A stretch of 64,000 nucleotides of DNA from Monocercomonoides exilis (GCA_001643675.2 LSRY02000029.1:310001-374000), one strand, 5' to 3'; shown: positions 11,150 to 22,420, counted from the stretch's first letter. The notes: generated by a model from the letters alone, not told the origin. Numbers and translations are program-made.

Positions 11150-14100
11150 TCAATTGCATTCCCCTTCATTCCCTTTGTTGTCATCATTCTCATCCCCCTC
11201 TTCTCTTCGTGTTTCTACCACATCCACTGCATCTGAAATCGTCATCACCAATGCATCCTTCGGGAAGTGCGAAATCAGCTCCCGTTTCACTTCCACAAGC
11301 GTTATCCTCCTCGAAGCCTCCTGCTCCACACACCCCTTCACAACACTCCAAAGCGACGACCCCTCTGCACCAGCCATGTTCGGCATCTCAAACATCCCAA
11401 TCTTCTCCCCTGCCACCTCTGCCTCGTAATCACCAAACGGAATCTGGAGTGTCAGACACTCCCACAGCATCATCCCGATTGAAAAGGCAACTGACTCCTT
11501 TGTTGCTCCCATCTTCTTGCTGATCAATAGTTCTGGCGCCTTCCATCTCAGACACTCTTTCTTGAAGGCATCCTCATCCTCAAAAGCCCATGAGGGCAGA
11601 GGATCATCATCGTCATCATCACTGGCAGACGTTGCAACTGTTGACGAAGAGATGGATGATGAATCTGAATCATTAGACAATAAGTCAGAATGCATCACAA
11701 TGCAGATCACCATGTGCTCTGAGAATAGCACGATGTGAGGACTCAGACTGGCTAGTGATTGAAGTGGGTTGTCCATTTCATCAAAGGAGTGGAGCGCAAG
11801 ATTAGCCACCCAGAACAGGATCTGAGCAGCTGTTTGCTCCCTTTCCTTCAAACTCCCAATAGCCATTTCTTTCTTCTCGTTCTTTCCATGAAGCAACATG
11901 AACAGCGAATCCCTCAAGTCCACAATCAGCTTCTCATGTGGCGAAGAACAGGCCATTGCATCCACCAGATTCGACATCGAAAAAGTGGTTGGGCACATAT
12001 CTTCCCCTCGAACAAATGTGGATTCTGTGTCTGATGTGTCTGTGGTCGAAGTGGATGAGGTGGATGGTGATGGTGTTCGCTTTCTCGATTTATCATCGTC
12101 TTCCTCATCAACCTTCTCCAGCATCCATTGAGGGATCTTATCTGAATCCCTTCCCAAAATATATTCAGTTGATCCACTCTCAGAAAGAAGATGCTCCGAA
12201 GATTCTGAATGCTCCATATTAGTCTCATACACTCTCTTCTTTATCCTCTCTTCGTTCTTCTTTTCTGCCTCTCTCTCAGCTCTTCTCCACTGCTCTTCTG
12301 GCGACATCTCCATCGTTACCATCTCAATCAGCTTTGGATCTTTTTTGATGTTATCATTCACAATCTCTCTCAGATCTTCAGCTTCGTTTTTCACCTTTCT
12401 CCATCGAACAGCCAGAACAACAGATACAATCAGAACAATCATTAGAGTAACTGCCATGATTATAACAATTAGCAACCAATTAGATTTTCCTTCATTTCCT
12501 CCTTCAACAAGTTTTTCATCTCCATCCACCTTTGCTTTGCTTGCATTCTTCAGAATGAATGATTGAGTTGATGAAGAAGATTCAGTATTCCCAAATAAAA
12601 TATGAACACTCACTTCGATTTCATTTTCACAACTGCTGATGAGATCCTTTCCCACACTTCCTTCAACTTCTCTTTCTGATAAAAATCCATTTGAATCAAA
12701 ATCGTGTTTTTCAATCTCTTTCTCTTCTCCTTTCCGCTTCACAACTGCGAATGACAAGTTGCATGGAACAAGAAGCATTCCTTTGAATGTCAGCTTCATT
12801 CTGTCTGTCTCTTCTTTTGCTTCAACACTCTCCAGAACAGGAATGAAGAATGATGAATCTCTCTCAGAAACAATTCCTTCAAAGCTGCACTTATCATTCA
12901 ACATCCAAAGTGATGAATTTGGGAAAACTCCATCTCCTCCTTTCAAACTCATCACATTCAATGTTCCTGAATCTGAACAGATGATATTTCTTCTCAATGA
13001 CGAATATCCTTCAATTGAGGTATTGCTATTCAAAAATTCTCCTTTCTCAATTATCACATTTCCTCCACTCATTGTTATTCCCCCCTCAGCTGAATTCGAA
13101 ATTGTTGTATCTTTCATCATCACAGAACTCTTCACAACATCCACAAGAGATCCATCCCATGTGCACATCTCTTCTTCCTCATTGAAAGTCTGTTCATTTC
13201 TTTCCTTTGAATTCCCATCAAAAATGCAATTGTCCATTTTCATATCTGTGCAATCCTCCAATTTCATCAATTTCCCTTTTGTAGTCTTTGAACTGATTCC
13301 ACCCATTGAGCAATTTGCTAATTGCATCGTCTTTTTCATTGTCAAGCAAAATATCAACGATTTTCCATTTTCTTTAACCGAAATATTTTCTGTATTGAAA
13401 TCTTTAATTGTTAGTTGTCCACATTCGTTTATATCGAACAGAGATTTTGAAACTGTTGAATTGCAAATCGATAATAAATAAATAACTGATGGAAGAGAAG
13501 ATGAAAGATGCAATGCAGATTCATGGAAAATGAAATTTGACATTGTGCATCCATCAAGTTGCAATTCTCCTTTTTCCATTTTGATAATGTGAAATGGAAT
13601 GTTTGCATATTCTATATTTCCTTTTCCAGCCGATTGTTTTGAAGCGAATGAACAATTCATGATTTCAAGAATCCCTCCCTCGGGTGACATAAATGATTCA
13701 TGTGAAGAGATGAAATTTGAACCAAATACAAAACTCACTCTCAGCATTGAGACTGTTCCTGCTGTTGTTATCAACGCCTCTTTTGATCTTGTAATCTCTG
13801 ATTTTACTTCAACATCACATAAACCTCTGTTCCTCGAACTCAAATTCATTTCCTTCAAATCTATCTCTTCGTATATCATACTCTCTTCAACAATGAACAA
13901 CTGACGAACAGGTTTTGAGATCATATGCTTCAGACCATGAACAATCGAATAACAAGGAAACGCATCACTTCCACATCCCAATGTGTCATGGCCACCAGTC
14001 GATACAGACACAACCATCCACTTCAAAGAAACAAGAAAAACTCGAAGATCGATTTCTTTATATTTTCCATCTTCCCCAACAAATGCATTTCCATCATCCT

Positions 14101-17062
14101 TGAATCCTGAGTAATCAAATGCAAATCGCTCTATTTTCACACTGTTCACAAGATTCCCACTCTTCACAAACACGTTCTTCCCAACTGTTGCCCTGCACCC
14201 AGAAAATGATATTGAAGAAAGTTGAAATGCATCTTCATTCATACTGCAATCCAGATATATTCCTCCTCCTTTTCCTCCAGAACTTGTATCTTCGCTCACA
14301 CAACAGCTGGAGATGGTGGTGTTGCTAACAGAAAATGTGTTAATAGAGGCAGATGATACGAATGAGATGCACCCGCCATAGGTGGCAGTCTGTTGGTTTT
14401 GTGGAGCTGAGGTGATGTTTGCCATGGTGCAGTTTGTGATGGCGAGGGAGAGGGCACGGGAGGTGGCAGAGGAGAGGACACAGCTGGTGGGAGTGGCAGT
14501 GGAGGTGATGTCGGTGATGTTGGAGGAGTTGAGGGTGAGGGGAGCTGTGAGGGAGGTGAGGTGGAAGATGCTGTGGCTGTTGAGGGTGAGTTGGGTGATT
14601 GCTGTGTGGTTGAGGGCGAGGGAGCCAGCAGTGAGGAAGAAGAGGGGTGTGGTGATTGATGATGAAGATGAGGCTGTTCCGGTGATGGTGGTTGTGTTGA
14701 GGTTGAGGGAAGGGGAGTTTTGGGAGAGGTGGAAGAGGATGGGGGTGATGGGATTTGTGGAGTTGTGGGCGATGGCGAGGGCAGAGACTGTGAGGGAGCC
14801 CTGGGTCTGTTGGAAGAGGGCAGGCGAGGCAGATGGATCTGGTGAAGAAGATGCAGATGAAAATAATGAAAATGATGAAAATGATGATGATGACTGTGAT
14901 GATTGTGAATGTGAGTTTGGTGGTTGAGGAATGCCACTGGAGGCAATGGTGGTGGCATCTGTTCCATTTCCAGTGATTATTGTATTTGGGGCACGGAATG
15001 TGAGAGTCTTTGTGGGAGTGAAGGTGGAGACGAGAAGAGAGAGGGAGGCATCACTGAAGGGAGCAATACATCCAAGAGCATACTCCACTGTGGCACATGG
15101 GCTTTGCTGTGTTTTGCCGCAGGCATCGACATCACTTCCACTGTTGGCAACGATTTTGTTCTGGTCAATGATTGGAAGCCAACTGTTGTACATCGCATTA
15201 TCTGCAGTTCCTGCATTCCACACTCTTTTTGATGCTGTTGTTGAGCCACATTGCTGGAATGGGGATTGGGTTATGCTGCCATTGAAGAACGCATCGTTTC
15301 CTCTTCCATTTGTTGCTGTGTTGCCATCAAAGAAGCAGAAAGTGATGAATTTTTCACTATTCATCCAGGAATAAGTTGCTGTACAACATAGAGCAGCTCC
15401 TCCATAATCGGAAGAAGCTATCAATTTATTGTTTATGAACTGGCAGTCATTGATTAAAAATTGCTCTGGTTTATTTTGTGGAGGATAACGAAATGTTAAA
15501 GAACCAGCAGCATCACCACCAGTATTTGCAATACATTTGCATTTTGAAAACAGGAATTGACCGTTTGATGGAAAGTCAACAATGTCAAAATACCACCCAG
15601 TTCCAATGCTTTTTGTTATTGAACAATTTTCAACATTATTTTCAGAATATATCCAAACAGAATGAGATTGAGGGGCATACGTTACAACAGCACCTCCACG
15701 CAAAGCTTGACAGCTGGTGAAGTTAAGTTTTGTGAGGTTGATGGAAAACAAGCAATTACAACATAACGCTCCACCATTGTATCCATCCAAGGTCGAACAA
15801 TTGTTGAACAAGCACGAAGTGATTGAGAGATTAGCATTCACGCAGGCAACATCAAGTGCACCTCCATGATCACCTCCACCATTTGAATTTTCCCATATGC
15901 ACCATTCAAATAGATAGCTATTCAAATCAGAAAAGGACAATCTACTTAATTCTTTTCTTTGAGTTTCGGATCCAATATATTCAACGGGATCATTTGGTGA
16001 AAATCGTGTTTGGTGGAGGAAAGAGGTGTTGAATGCAGAGAGGGAAGTGGCAGGGCTGTTGAGGTTGGGGAGGATGGCTCCATCGATGGGGTTGTGGGTG
16101 TGGATGAAGATGGTTGAGTGGATGGAAAGAGATGAGTGAAGAGAGAAAGAGGGGATTGCATTGGTGTTGGTGAAAGTGGAAGAGGAAGAAGAAGAAGAGG
16201 TTGTTGAGGTGAATGAATTGAGTGAGTGAGAAGGAAGGGATGGAAGTGATAGAGGGGATTGAGGAGATGAGATGTTGGAGAAGAGGGTGTTCGAGAGATG
16301 GAGATAGAGGTGGATTTGGAGGTGGGGATGGGATTGGTAATGGTTATGGAGAGGGGAAGGGGAAGAGGAAATCGAAGGGGAAGGTAAAGGAGAAGGGGAA
16401 GAAAAAGAAGAGGATGACGATGAAGATAAGAAAGATGAAGGAGAAGGGGATGGGGAAGAGAGGGAAGAAGGAGAAAAAAGGAAAGGCTGGATGAGGGAGA
16501 TGAAGGAGGAGAATGAGGAGTGGGAGATGGAGAAGGAGGCAGGGATTGGGGAGTGGGCGTCTGGGAGGAGATTGTTTGGGGTGGAGAAGAGGGGGAAGGA
16601 GAGGATGGCAGGTTGGTGGGTGATGAGGGAGAAGTTTGTGAGGGCGAGGGAGGAATGGGCAGAGAGGAAGAGTGAAGATTTTGTTGCTGGGTGGATTTTG
16701 CAAGTGGAGGAGTAGATGGTTGCAGCTGAGTGGTGTTGGGCAGCGAGGAGTGGACAACCGGTGAAAGGGATGATGTTGAGATGGGTCACACACAAGGAGG
16801 TGTTGATGATATTCAGACTTGTTTGAATACAGCAAATGCGATTGTTAGATGGTTTTATAACTTTCTCCAATGGACTGTTAAAAATATATCTGTTATTGTC
16901 ATTTCCATGTGCAATGTTGATCATGCATTTCTGCATCTCCTTGTTCCATTTTTGATGCATTTGTCTTTCAGCAATGCCTTCACCATTATAGCAGTTAACA
17001 ACAACCATTAGAAATGCAACCATATTGATTGCAGCGTTCATACTGGAACAGCATCTCGTCAT
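11150..17062 (-). CDS. Giant right-handed beta-helix surface protein with transmembrane segment and pseudokinase tail
   Basis: An intronless frame of 1970 residues starts at the ATG at 17062, because the upstream extension to 17113 begins at TTG. Residues 8-30 are hydrophobic and look like a signal peptide. A Ser/Pro-rich stretch (about 180-350) precedes a long region (about 380-1350) of Pmp-like, right-handed beta-helix repeats. Typical motifs are GGA followed by short beta strands, such as YNGGALCCNCLF and ALRGGAVVTY. A transmembrane helix, LLIVIIMAVTLMIVLIVSVV, lies at about 1526-1550. The cytoplasmic tail (about 1680-1960) resembles a kinase C-lobe: WKAPEL near 1837, then SIGMMLWECLTLQIPFGDY. 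No glycine loop, HRD or DFG is visible, and an acidic run sits where the activation loop should be, so it is probably catalytically dead. A receptor-like role is inference. The hAT element starts 133 bp upstream. Confidence 0.8.
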   Translation of the reverse strand: MTRCCSSMNAAINMVAFLMVVVNCYNGEGIAERQMHQKWNKEMQKCMINIAHGNDNNRYIFNSPLEKVIKPSNNRICCIQTSLNIINTSLCVTHLNIIPFTGCPLLAAQHHSAATIYSSTCKIHPATKSSLFLSAHSSLALTNFSLITHQPAILSFPLFSTPNNLLPDAHSPIPASFSISHSSFSSFISLIQPFLFSPSSLSSPSPSPSSFLSSSSSSSFSSPSPLPSPSISSSPSPLHNHYQSHPHLQIHLYLHLSNTLFSNISSPQSPLSLPSLPSHSLNSFTSTTSSSSSSSTFTNTNAIPSFSLHSSLSIHSTIFIHTHNPIDGAILPNLNSPATSLSAFNTSFLHQTRFSPNDPVEYIGSETQRKELSRLSFSDLNSYLFEWCIWENSNGGGDHGGALDVACVNANLSITSCLFNNCSTLDGYNGGALCCNCLFSINLTKLNFTSCQALRGGAVVTYAPQSHSVWIYSENNVENCSITKSIGTGWYFDIVDFPSNGQFLFSKCKCIANTGGDAAGSLTFRYPPQNKPEQFLINDCQFINNKLIASSDYGGAALCCTATYSWMNSEKFITFCFFDGNTATNGRGNDAFFNGSITQSPFQQCGSTTASKRVWNAGTADNAMYNSWLPIIDQNKIVANSGSDVDACGKTQQSPCATVEYALGCIAPFSDASLSLLVSTFTPTKTLTFRAPNTIITGNGTDATTIASSGIPQPPNSHSQSSQSSSSFSSFSLFSSASSSPDPSASPALFQQTQGSLTVSALAIAHNSTNPITPILFHLSQNSPSLNLNTTTITGTASSSSSITTPLFFLTAGSLALNHTAITQLTLNSHSIFHLTSLTAPLTLNSSNITDITSTATPTSCVLSSATSRALSLAITNCTMANITSAPQNQQTATYGGCISFVSSASINTFSVSNTTISSCCVSEDTSSGGKGGGIYLDCSMNEDAFQLSSISFSGCRATVGKNVFVKSGNLVNSVKIERFAFDYSGFKDDGNAFVGEDGKYKEIDLRVFLVSLKWMVVSVSTGGHDTLGCGSDAFPCYSIVHGLKHMISKPVRQLFIVEESMIYEEIDLKEMNLSSRNRGLCDVEVKSEITRSKEALITTAGTVSMLRVSFVFGSNFISSHESFMSPEGGILEIMNCSFASKQSAGKGNIEYANIPFHIIKMEKGELQLDGCTMSNFIFHESALHLSSSLPSVIYLLSICNSTVSKSLFDINECGQLTIKDFNTENISVKENGKSLIFCLTMKKTMQLANCSMGGISSKTTKGKLMKLEDCTDMKMDNCIFDGNSKERNEQTFNEEEEMCTWDGSLVDVVKSSVMMKDTTISNSAEGGITMSGGNVIIEKGEFLNSNTSIEGYSSLRRNIICSDSGTLNVMSLKGGDGVFPNSSLWMLNDKCSFEGIVSERDSSFFIPVLESVEAKEETDRMKLTFKGMLLVPCNLSFAVVKRKGEEKEIEKHDFDSNGFLSEREVEGSVGKDLISSCENEIEVSVHILFGNTESSSSTQSFILKNASKAKVDGDEKLVEGGNEGKSNWLLIVIIMAVTLMIVLIVSVVLAVRWRKVKNEAEDLREIVNDNIKKDPKLIEMVTMEMSPEEQWRRAEREAEKKNEERIKKRVYETNMEHSESSEHLLSESGSTEYILGRDSDKIPQWMLEKVDEEDDDKSRKRTPSPSTSSTSTTDTSDTESTFVRGEDMCPTTFSMSNLVDAMACSSPHEKLIVDLRDSLFMLLHGKNEKKEMAIGSLKEREQTAAQILFWVANLALHSFDEMDNPLQSLASLSPHIVLFSEHMVICIVMHSDLLSNDSDSSSISSSTVATSASDDDDDDPLPSWAFEDEDAFKKECLRWKAPELLISKKMGATKESVAFSIGMMLWECLTLQIPFGDYEAEVAGEKIGMFEMPNMAGAEGSSLWSVVKGCVEQEASRRITLVEVKRELISHFPKDALVMTISDAVDVVETRREEGDENDDNKGNEGECN

Positions 17063-17186
17063 TGAGGTTGATGTAGGAGAAAAACTCAAATTAAAAAAAA
17101 AACTTGCGCCCAATATAATTTTTCAAGTTTCATTTTTTGGAATCTTTCTGTTTCTGTCAAAAACCAAAGATATTTGAAAAGTCATA

Positions 17187-17194
17187 AATTAATC
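17187..17194. repeat. Left 8-bp target-site duplication of the hAT element
   Basis: AATTAATC immediately before the left terminal inverted repeat, repeated exactly at 23232-23239 after the right end. Eight base pairs is the hallmark length for the hAT superfamily. Confidence 0.92.
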
Positions 17195-17209
17195 TAAGCC
17201 TTTGCGACA
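17195..17209 (+). repeat. hAT left terminal inverted repeat
   Basis: TAAGCCTTTGCGACA. It is identical to the reverse complement of 23217-23231 over all 15 bases and diverges after that. Confidence 0.92.
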
Positions 17210-17536
17210 GACCGACATTTTCCAAAGTGTTCGACAAGTTGACCGACAATGCAAAATATTTCTATTTATATTAATTTCATTTTCATTTCATTTATTCGTT
17301 TTTTCTTATCATGGTATCTCAATATTTTGATTTATTAATAGAAAAACAAACAAATCAACAATTATCTGTTTTTGATGGAAATGAATAATTTTTAACATTT
17401 TGCTATTAAGAAATTGATTTTTCATGGTTTCGAAATTAAAAAATTATCATTAGTCCATGAAAAATGACTTATTGTCCTTTTTTTAACATTAGATTTTATA
17501 TTTTTCCCTTGTTTCAAAAATTCATTTTTTCGACAA

Positions 17537-17604
17537 AGATCAGTCGGTCGAATAGATCAGTCGGTCGAATAGATCAGTCGGTCGAACAGATCAGTCGGTC
17601 GAAC
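17537..17604 (+). repeat. Four tandem 17-bp subterminal repeats of the hAT element
   Basis: There are four contiguous copies of AGATCAGTCGGTCGAAT, the last two differing at one base (C for T at the end). The core TCGGTCGA is related to the GACCGACA words near both element ends. In characterised hAT elements, repeated subterminal motifs bind the transposase; that role here is inference. Confidence 0.85.
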
Positions 17605-17631
17605 GGAAATATTGATTATTTCATAGATATC

Positions 17632-20600
17632 ATGAATCAATTGACAACATATGAGGATTTTTTAAGGAGCTTGCCTTTGGAATTACAAAACAGTGCAAAA
17701 TCAAAAGAAATCGTTTGAATTTAACATTAGACAAAATTTGACAGAAACTTTTTTATTTCATTTTTTTTTACAAAAGAGTGCTGCATTAAGCAAAAAAATA
17801 GAAGAGCTAAAAAAAAGTGATTGTTCATTTGTTGAGTTGGAATGTTCAAAATCAACTATTTTTGGAAAATGTTTGATATTTTCAAGTTTTGATCAAAAAT
17901 TATATCATTTCATTTGTTTTGATTATTATCAAGTTTACAGGCACCCTAATAACACTGGAGAAGACATAGGAAAAGTTCACTTTGAAATTCAAAAAAATTC
18001 AGTTTGGATAGCTTACACACCTGTGAAAAATGATGGAACGTTGAAAAAAGATGGACATATTTATTATTTGTGTCCAAACAGCAAAGAAGGAGTTAATTGT
18101 GGAGTTTCCGGAAGAAAAGGATGTGATCGAATAATTAATCATCAATGTCCCCTTTTGACTAATTCATCAATCGTTAAATTTATGAAGCAGCATCAACCTC
18201 TCAATCAAACAACTTATTACTCAAATAAAAAAGAAGTTCCATTTCATTTTCAATATGATTTATTGAAAAAACAATTTTTGAGGTTAATTGGACATTGTAA
18301 CATTGCATTTTTATCCGCTTATTCATCTGAGTTTAATAATTTCATTTCTTCTCTCATACAGATTTCTCAACAAAATCCATCATTTTCTCCCGAAACCATA
18401 TTTCCCACATTGAATTACAGAAAACTATCTTCAATAATTCATGAGGAAGTGGAAGGTGCAATTAAAGAAAGGGATGCTGCAATTTTCAATTCTTCAGTCG
18501 GAATTATGATTGACGGTGGAGTAATTGCTGGCAAAAAGTACACTGCAGTAACTGTGGATCCGTTGAATCCGGGTGCTAAGCCAATGTTTTATAAATTAGT
18601 TAAAGCGTGCTATTCGTCCTTTGATTATTCGCAATTAGCAGTCCAAATCATGACTGAAATAAAAGATTTACACGGAGAAGTTCGGTGCTTTTGCACAGAT
18701 GGCTTGCTTCCTCAGAAGCTTGCAATTCAGAGCCTTTCAGAAGAAACCACTACAGAAAAATCTTTGTCATTTTACAAAGGAACACCACCAATTTTTATTT
18801 ATTGTTGCAATCATTTATTAAACTTAGTTGTATCTCATTTTTTCAACAACAACGAATTTTTCGGAAAACAGAAAGATGCAATTATTACATTTACGAAACA
18901 AGCGAAGGTGATTTCCCGCAGGCAACCCTCAACACCAAAATGCCCTTCTTTCATAGAAACAAGATGGCTTTGCATTTATGATATTTGTTTTTTTATTAGA
19001 AAACATTTTCATGATGATAATTTTTCAAAACAACAGGAATTGATTTTTATCGAAAATGTGATCAAATGTGAACTACTATTATTTCCCTTAAGAGAACTTC
19101 AGTTACAGTTCGAAAAAGATGAAACGAAGTTGGGAGATGTATTCCCTCTGCTGGTGAAAGCATTTGCACGCCACTCATGGATGCAGGACCTTGAAGAATT
19201 CTCTGAAGAAAACTGGCAATCTGGTTTATGTAATATTATAATCCTTTTGTTTAATTATTTTTTTGCAGGTGACAGGGGAAACCTGATCTCTTTGGCCTTT
19301 TCATTGACTCCTGGAGGGAGAAAAAACTATCAATTGGGTTCTTTTTCTGAGTCATACAACCAAGAATTGAATAGGCTGAAAGCGAATTACGAACTTGTTT
19401 TTCGTAGTGTAACATTGGATCAAACAACGAAAAACTCTGAATCAAAAACAAATCAACAAAACTTGATTCAAAACACTTCTAAAAAAATGAATCCATTATA
19501 TTCATTAGAGCAATCAAAACATATGCCATCATCTTCTATTTCGTCTTCGTCCTTCGAATCCTTTTTAGTTTCCTCCCCGTCGTCTTCATCTTTTTCTGAT
19601 TCTTCATCAAGTTCTGCTTCAAATTCTTCATCGTGTTCTCCTTCAAATTCTTCATTGTGCTCTCCTTCAAATTCTTCATCAAATTCATCAAATCAAGTTG
19701 TCGATTATGATCTGAGAACTTTTATCTTCGAAAAACGAAGTGACCGAAAGAAAGAATTATTTTCGAAAACTTCAAAACAAATCGTTGAGTCCAGAAGTCC
19801 AATAGATAGCGATATTTTTACAAATAAATTGTCATTCGATTTTCCTTCTTCTTCGTCAACATACACATTTAACACTTTTTCAATTGATTCGTTTTATTCA
19901 GCAATTCGATCACAAAATCCATCACTCTATGATAATTCAAATAAAGACTCATCCTTCATTCCTCCGTCAAATCAGTCTTCTTCAGCCAAAGTCTCTGAAA
20001 AAAAAGAAAACTCTTTTGCTGAATATTCTCGAATTGTTCAACTTCTTCAAATTATCGAAGAAAACTCTTCAACAAAATGTGAAGAATCTTCTTCAAAACA
20101 TGAGGAGAAAACAGATGAAACAGATGACGATGAGTTTGGACTTTTACAAGCTGAAAGCGACTCTGAAGAAGATGAATACACGGAAAAATCTGAATCTTCT
20201 GCATCATCAATGAAAGAAAATGTCACTCACAACACTCGTAACAAAAGGAGAAAAGAAAATGAAGATTGTTCTGAAGAAAAAGGAAAAAATGAAACGGATG
20301 ATATGGACGATGATGAAGAAAAGAAAAATGAAGAAAATGAAGAAGATATTGTTTTCATAGGTTCAAATGAACAAATTGAAATTGGAACTCTTAAAAATTT
20401 AGAGCAAAAGGTTGAAGAAACAAGAAACATCCAAGAGAAAATTAATATGGACTGGTTCATAAGAATGAAAAGTGGATTTCATGGTTATATATCAAAAGTG
20501 TTTCTGAACCAAACGGAAAACTTCAAGGAAAAGCTTGAAGCTTTGTATTCTTCATTTCTTCTTGATTGCCATCAATCATTTCTACAGAATAATTTATTTG

Positions 20601-20789
20601 TTTTTTTTTGCAGAAATTAGTAAGTCTGGCATGTTTCATTCGATATTTTCGAACGTTTGTTTCGCCTTGGTTACGTTTCCGTGTAGCGAAGCTTCTTGTG
20701 AGCGCCTCTTTTCTCGACTTCGACGTATTGTTGGGGATAGAAGGCACTCTCTTTCTTTGGAAACTCTCAATAATTTACTTTTTCTTTAG
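17632..20789 (+). CDS. hAT-family transposase with BED-like zinc finger
   Basis: The proposed exons 17632-17712, 17777-20483 and 20614-20789 close in frame to 987 residues ending in TAG. The first intron (GTTTGA...AAAG) is convincing. The second uses donor GTTATA; without it the C-terminus is out of frame, so a frameshift is the alternative. A BED-like finger spans about residues 125-180 (Cys pairs in YYLCPNSKEGVNCG and CDRIINHQC, then SIVKFMKQHQ). The RNase H-like fold shows a first Asp in GIMIDGG (near 270) and a second in CFCTDG (near 333). It also has CCNHLLNLVV (near 370) and TRW (near 421). A long Ser-rich and acidic region (about 600-880) follows. The C-terminal dimerisation signature SEASCERLFSRLRRIVGDRR and SLETLNNLLFL is intact. 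It may still be functional. Confidence 0.85.
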
Positions 20790-21303
20790 TTTTTTTTTCA
20801 TTTTTGTTCATTTAATATGCTCCTTTGTTATTTATCATATAACGCTTTTCAATATAAAGCAATTTCTATTTTTGAAATTTTGACAATTATTATTTTTGAA
20901 TCACATCTCCATATGTTCATAAACAAACATTTTTTTAATGCATAAGTTGACTTTATTTTTCGATATGATGCATTTTCAAACAAAAATTGTGAACATTCTC
21001 TTATCTGCTCACTCACGAACAGCATCTCCCTGCAAAAATATATGTTAACAATTTTTGAAGTCACATGAATACTGACTTCCTCATCGATTTTCTTAAATAT
21101 CTATCTTCCATCTTTTCTTGAGCAAAACTTTTGATCATTCCAGAAAAAAAGGTTATAATCCTTCGACCGATTGAAAAACTTCTTATTTTCTTAACTTATA
21201 TAAAAAATTCTTTCAAAATGTCTCAGGATGAACATCTCATGAGTATTCCATGAATCCATTTTGCACGCTTCCGCTTTTTTTTTGCTTTTATTTGCTATTT
21301 TCT

Positions 21304-22420
21304 TCAAGAAATTGCATCGGATTCTGTTCCAAACACAGTTCCTTTTGAAAAATACTGAACAAACGGTTTTTTCAATTCGACAAATGTTGGTCTACATGAT
21401 GCTTTTGATGCTACGAACGCTTTTACAGACTCAAAATATGTTGACATACTGACTACAGAAGCGTTTATTCTTTCTCCTTTGGTAATCTTGTTTCCTGCAA
21501 TCACTGTGTCGTACTCCCCAAATGGGATCTGGAGTGTCAAACGCTCCCACAGCATCATCCCAATCGAAAACACAACTGACTCCTTCGTCGCCCCCATCTT
21601 CTTGTTCATCTGCAGCTCGGGTGCCTTCCACCTCAGGCACTCCTTTTTGAAGGCATCCTCATCCTCTTCAAATGCCGATGAAGGAAGGGAGTCATCATCA
21701 TCATCACCATCATCATCACTGGCAGATGTCACAACTGTTGATGAAGAGATGGAGGATGAATCTGAATCATCATCTGACAATAAGTCAGAGTGCATCACAA
21801 TGCAGATCACCATGTGTTCTGAGAAAAGAACAATGTGAGGGCTCAGATTGGAAAGAGATTGAAGAGGGTTTTCCATTTCATCAAAGGAGTGCAGCGCAAG
21901 GTTGGACACCCAGAACAGGATTTGAGCAGCTGTTTGTTCTCTCTCCTTCAATGTGCCAATCGCCATCTCCTTCTTTTCATTCCTTCCATGCAACAACATG
22001 AACAGTGAATCCCTCAAGTCCACAATCAGTTTCTCATGAGTAGATGAGCATGCCATTGCATCCACCAAGTTCGACATTGATGAGGTTGTTGGGCACAGAC
22101 TCTTCGATCGAACAAAAGTTGAATCTGAATCACTCGTTGAAGTGGATGAAACGGATGACTCTGGAAATCTCTTTCTCGTTTCCTCTTCTGTTTCTTCGTC
22201 TTCCTCCTTTTCCTATATCCATTGAGGGATCTTGTCTGAGTCTCTCCACAAGATATATTCGGTTTTCCCACTCTCAGAAAGAAGAAGCTCTTCTGATTCC
22301 GAATACAAAAACCGCTTCTCATAAACAAACTTCATTTTCATATCCTTTTTCATTTTCCACGCCTCCCGTGCGACTTTCCTTCACTGCTCCTGGTCTATGT
22401 CTGCATCTCAGTTTCTCAAA
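21304..22420 (-). pseudogene. Captured pseudokinase-tail fragment inside the hAT element
   Basis: This copy runs from just before the RKVAREAW region to the C-terminal SDAIS of the beta-helix/pseudokinase family. It shares long near-identical stretches with the neighbour at 11150-12300, such as HEKLIVDLRDSLFMLLHG, LNLHSFDEM-like text and ECLRWKAPEL. It includes only the cytoplasmic part: no transmembrane segment, beta-helix or signal peptide. It is broken by a TGA where the intact gene has the Trp of EEQW (near 22380) and a TAG just after KIPQW (near 22214). The last 770 bases (22077..21304) are still open. Differences are scattered, including indels in the acidic loop, so the source may be a paralogue or an old copy of the neighbour. 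It lies antisense to the transposase. Confidence 0.85.

Noticed and set aside
11267-16835. Many open frames on the plus strand and in other minus frames opposite the beta-helix gene
   Set aside because: Shadows of a 5.9-kb Ser-rich coding frame; they lack starts, motifs and independent support.
17063-17113. Upstream extension of the beta-helix protein starting at 17113
   Set aside because: The codon there is TTG; the first ATG (17062) is followed within a few residues by a good hydrophobic signal sequence.
17537-17604. Short regular repeats considered as a CRISPR-like array
   Set aside because: The four units are directly contiguous without spacers and lie in the subterminal region of a eukaryotic hAT element.
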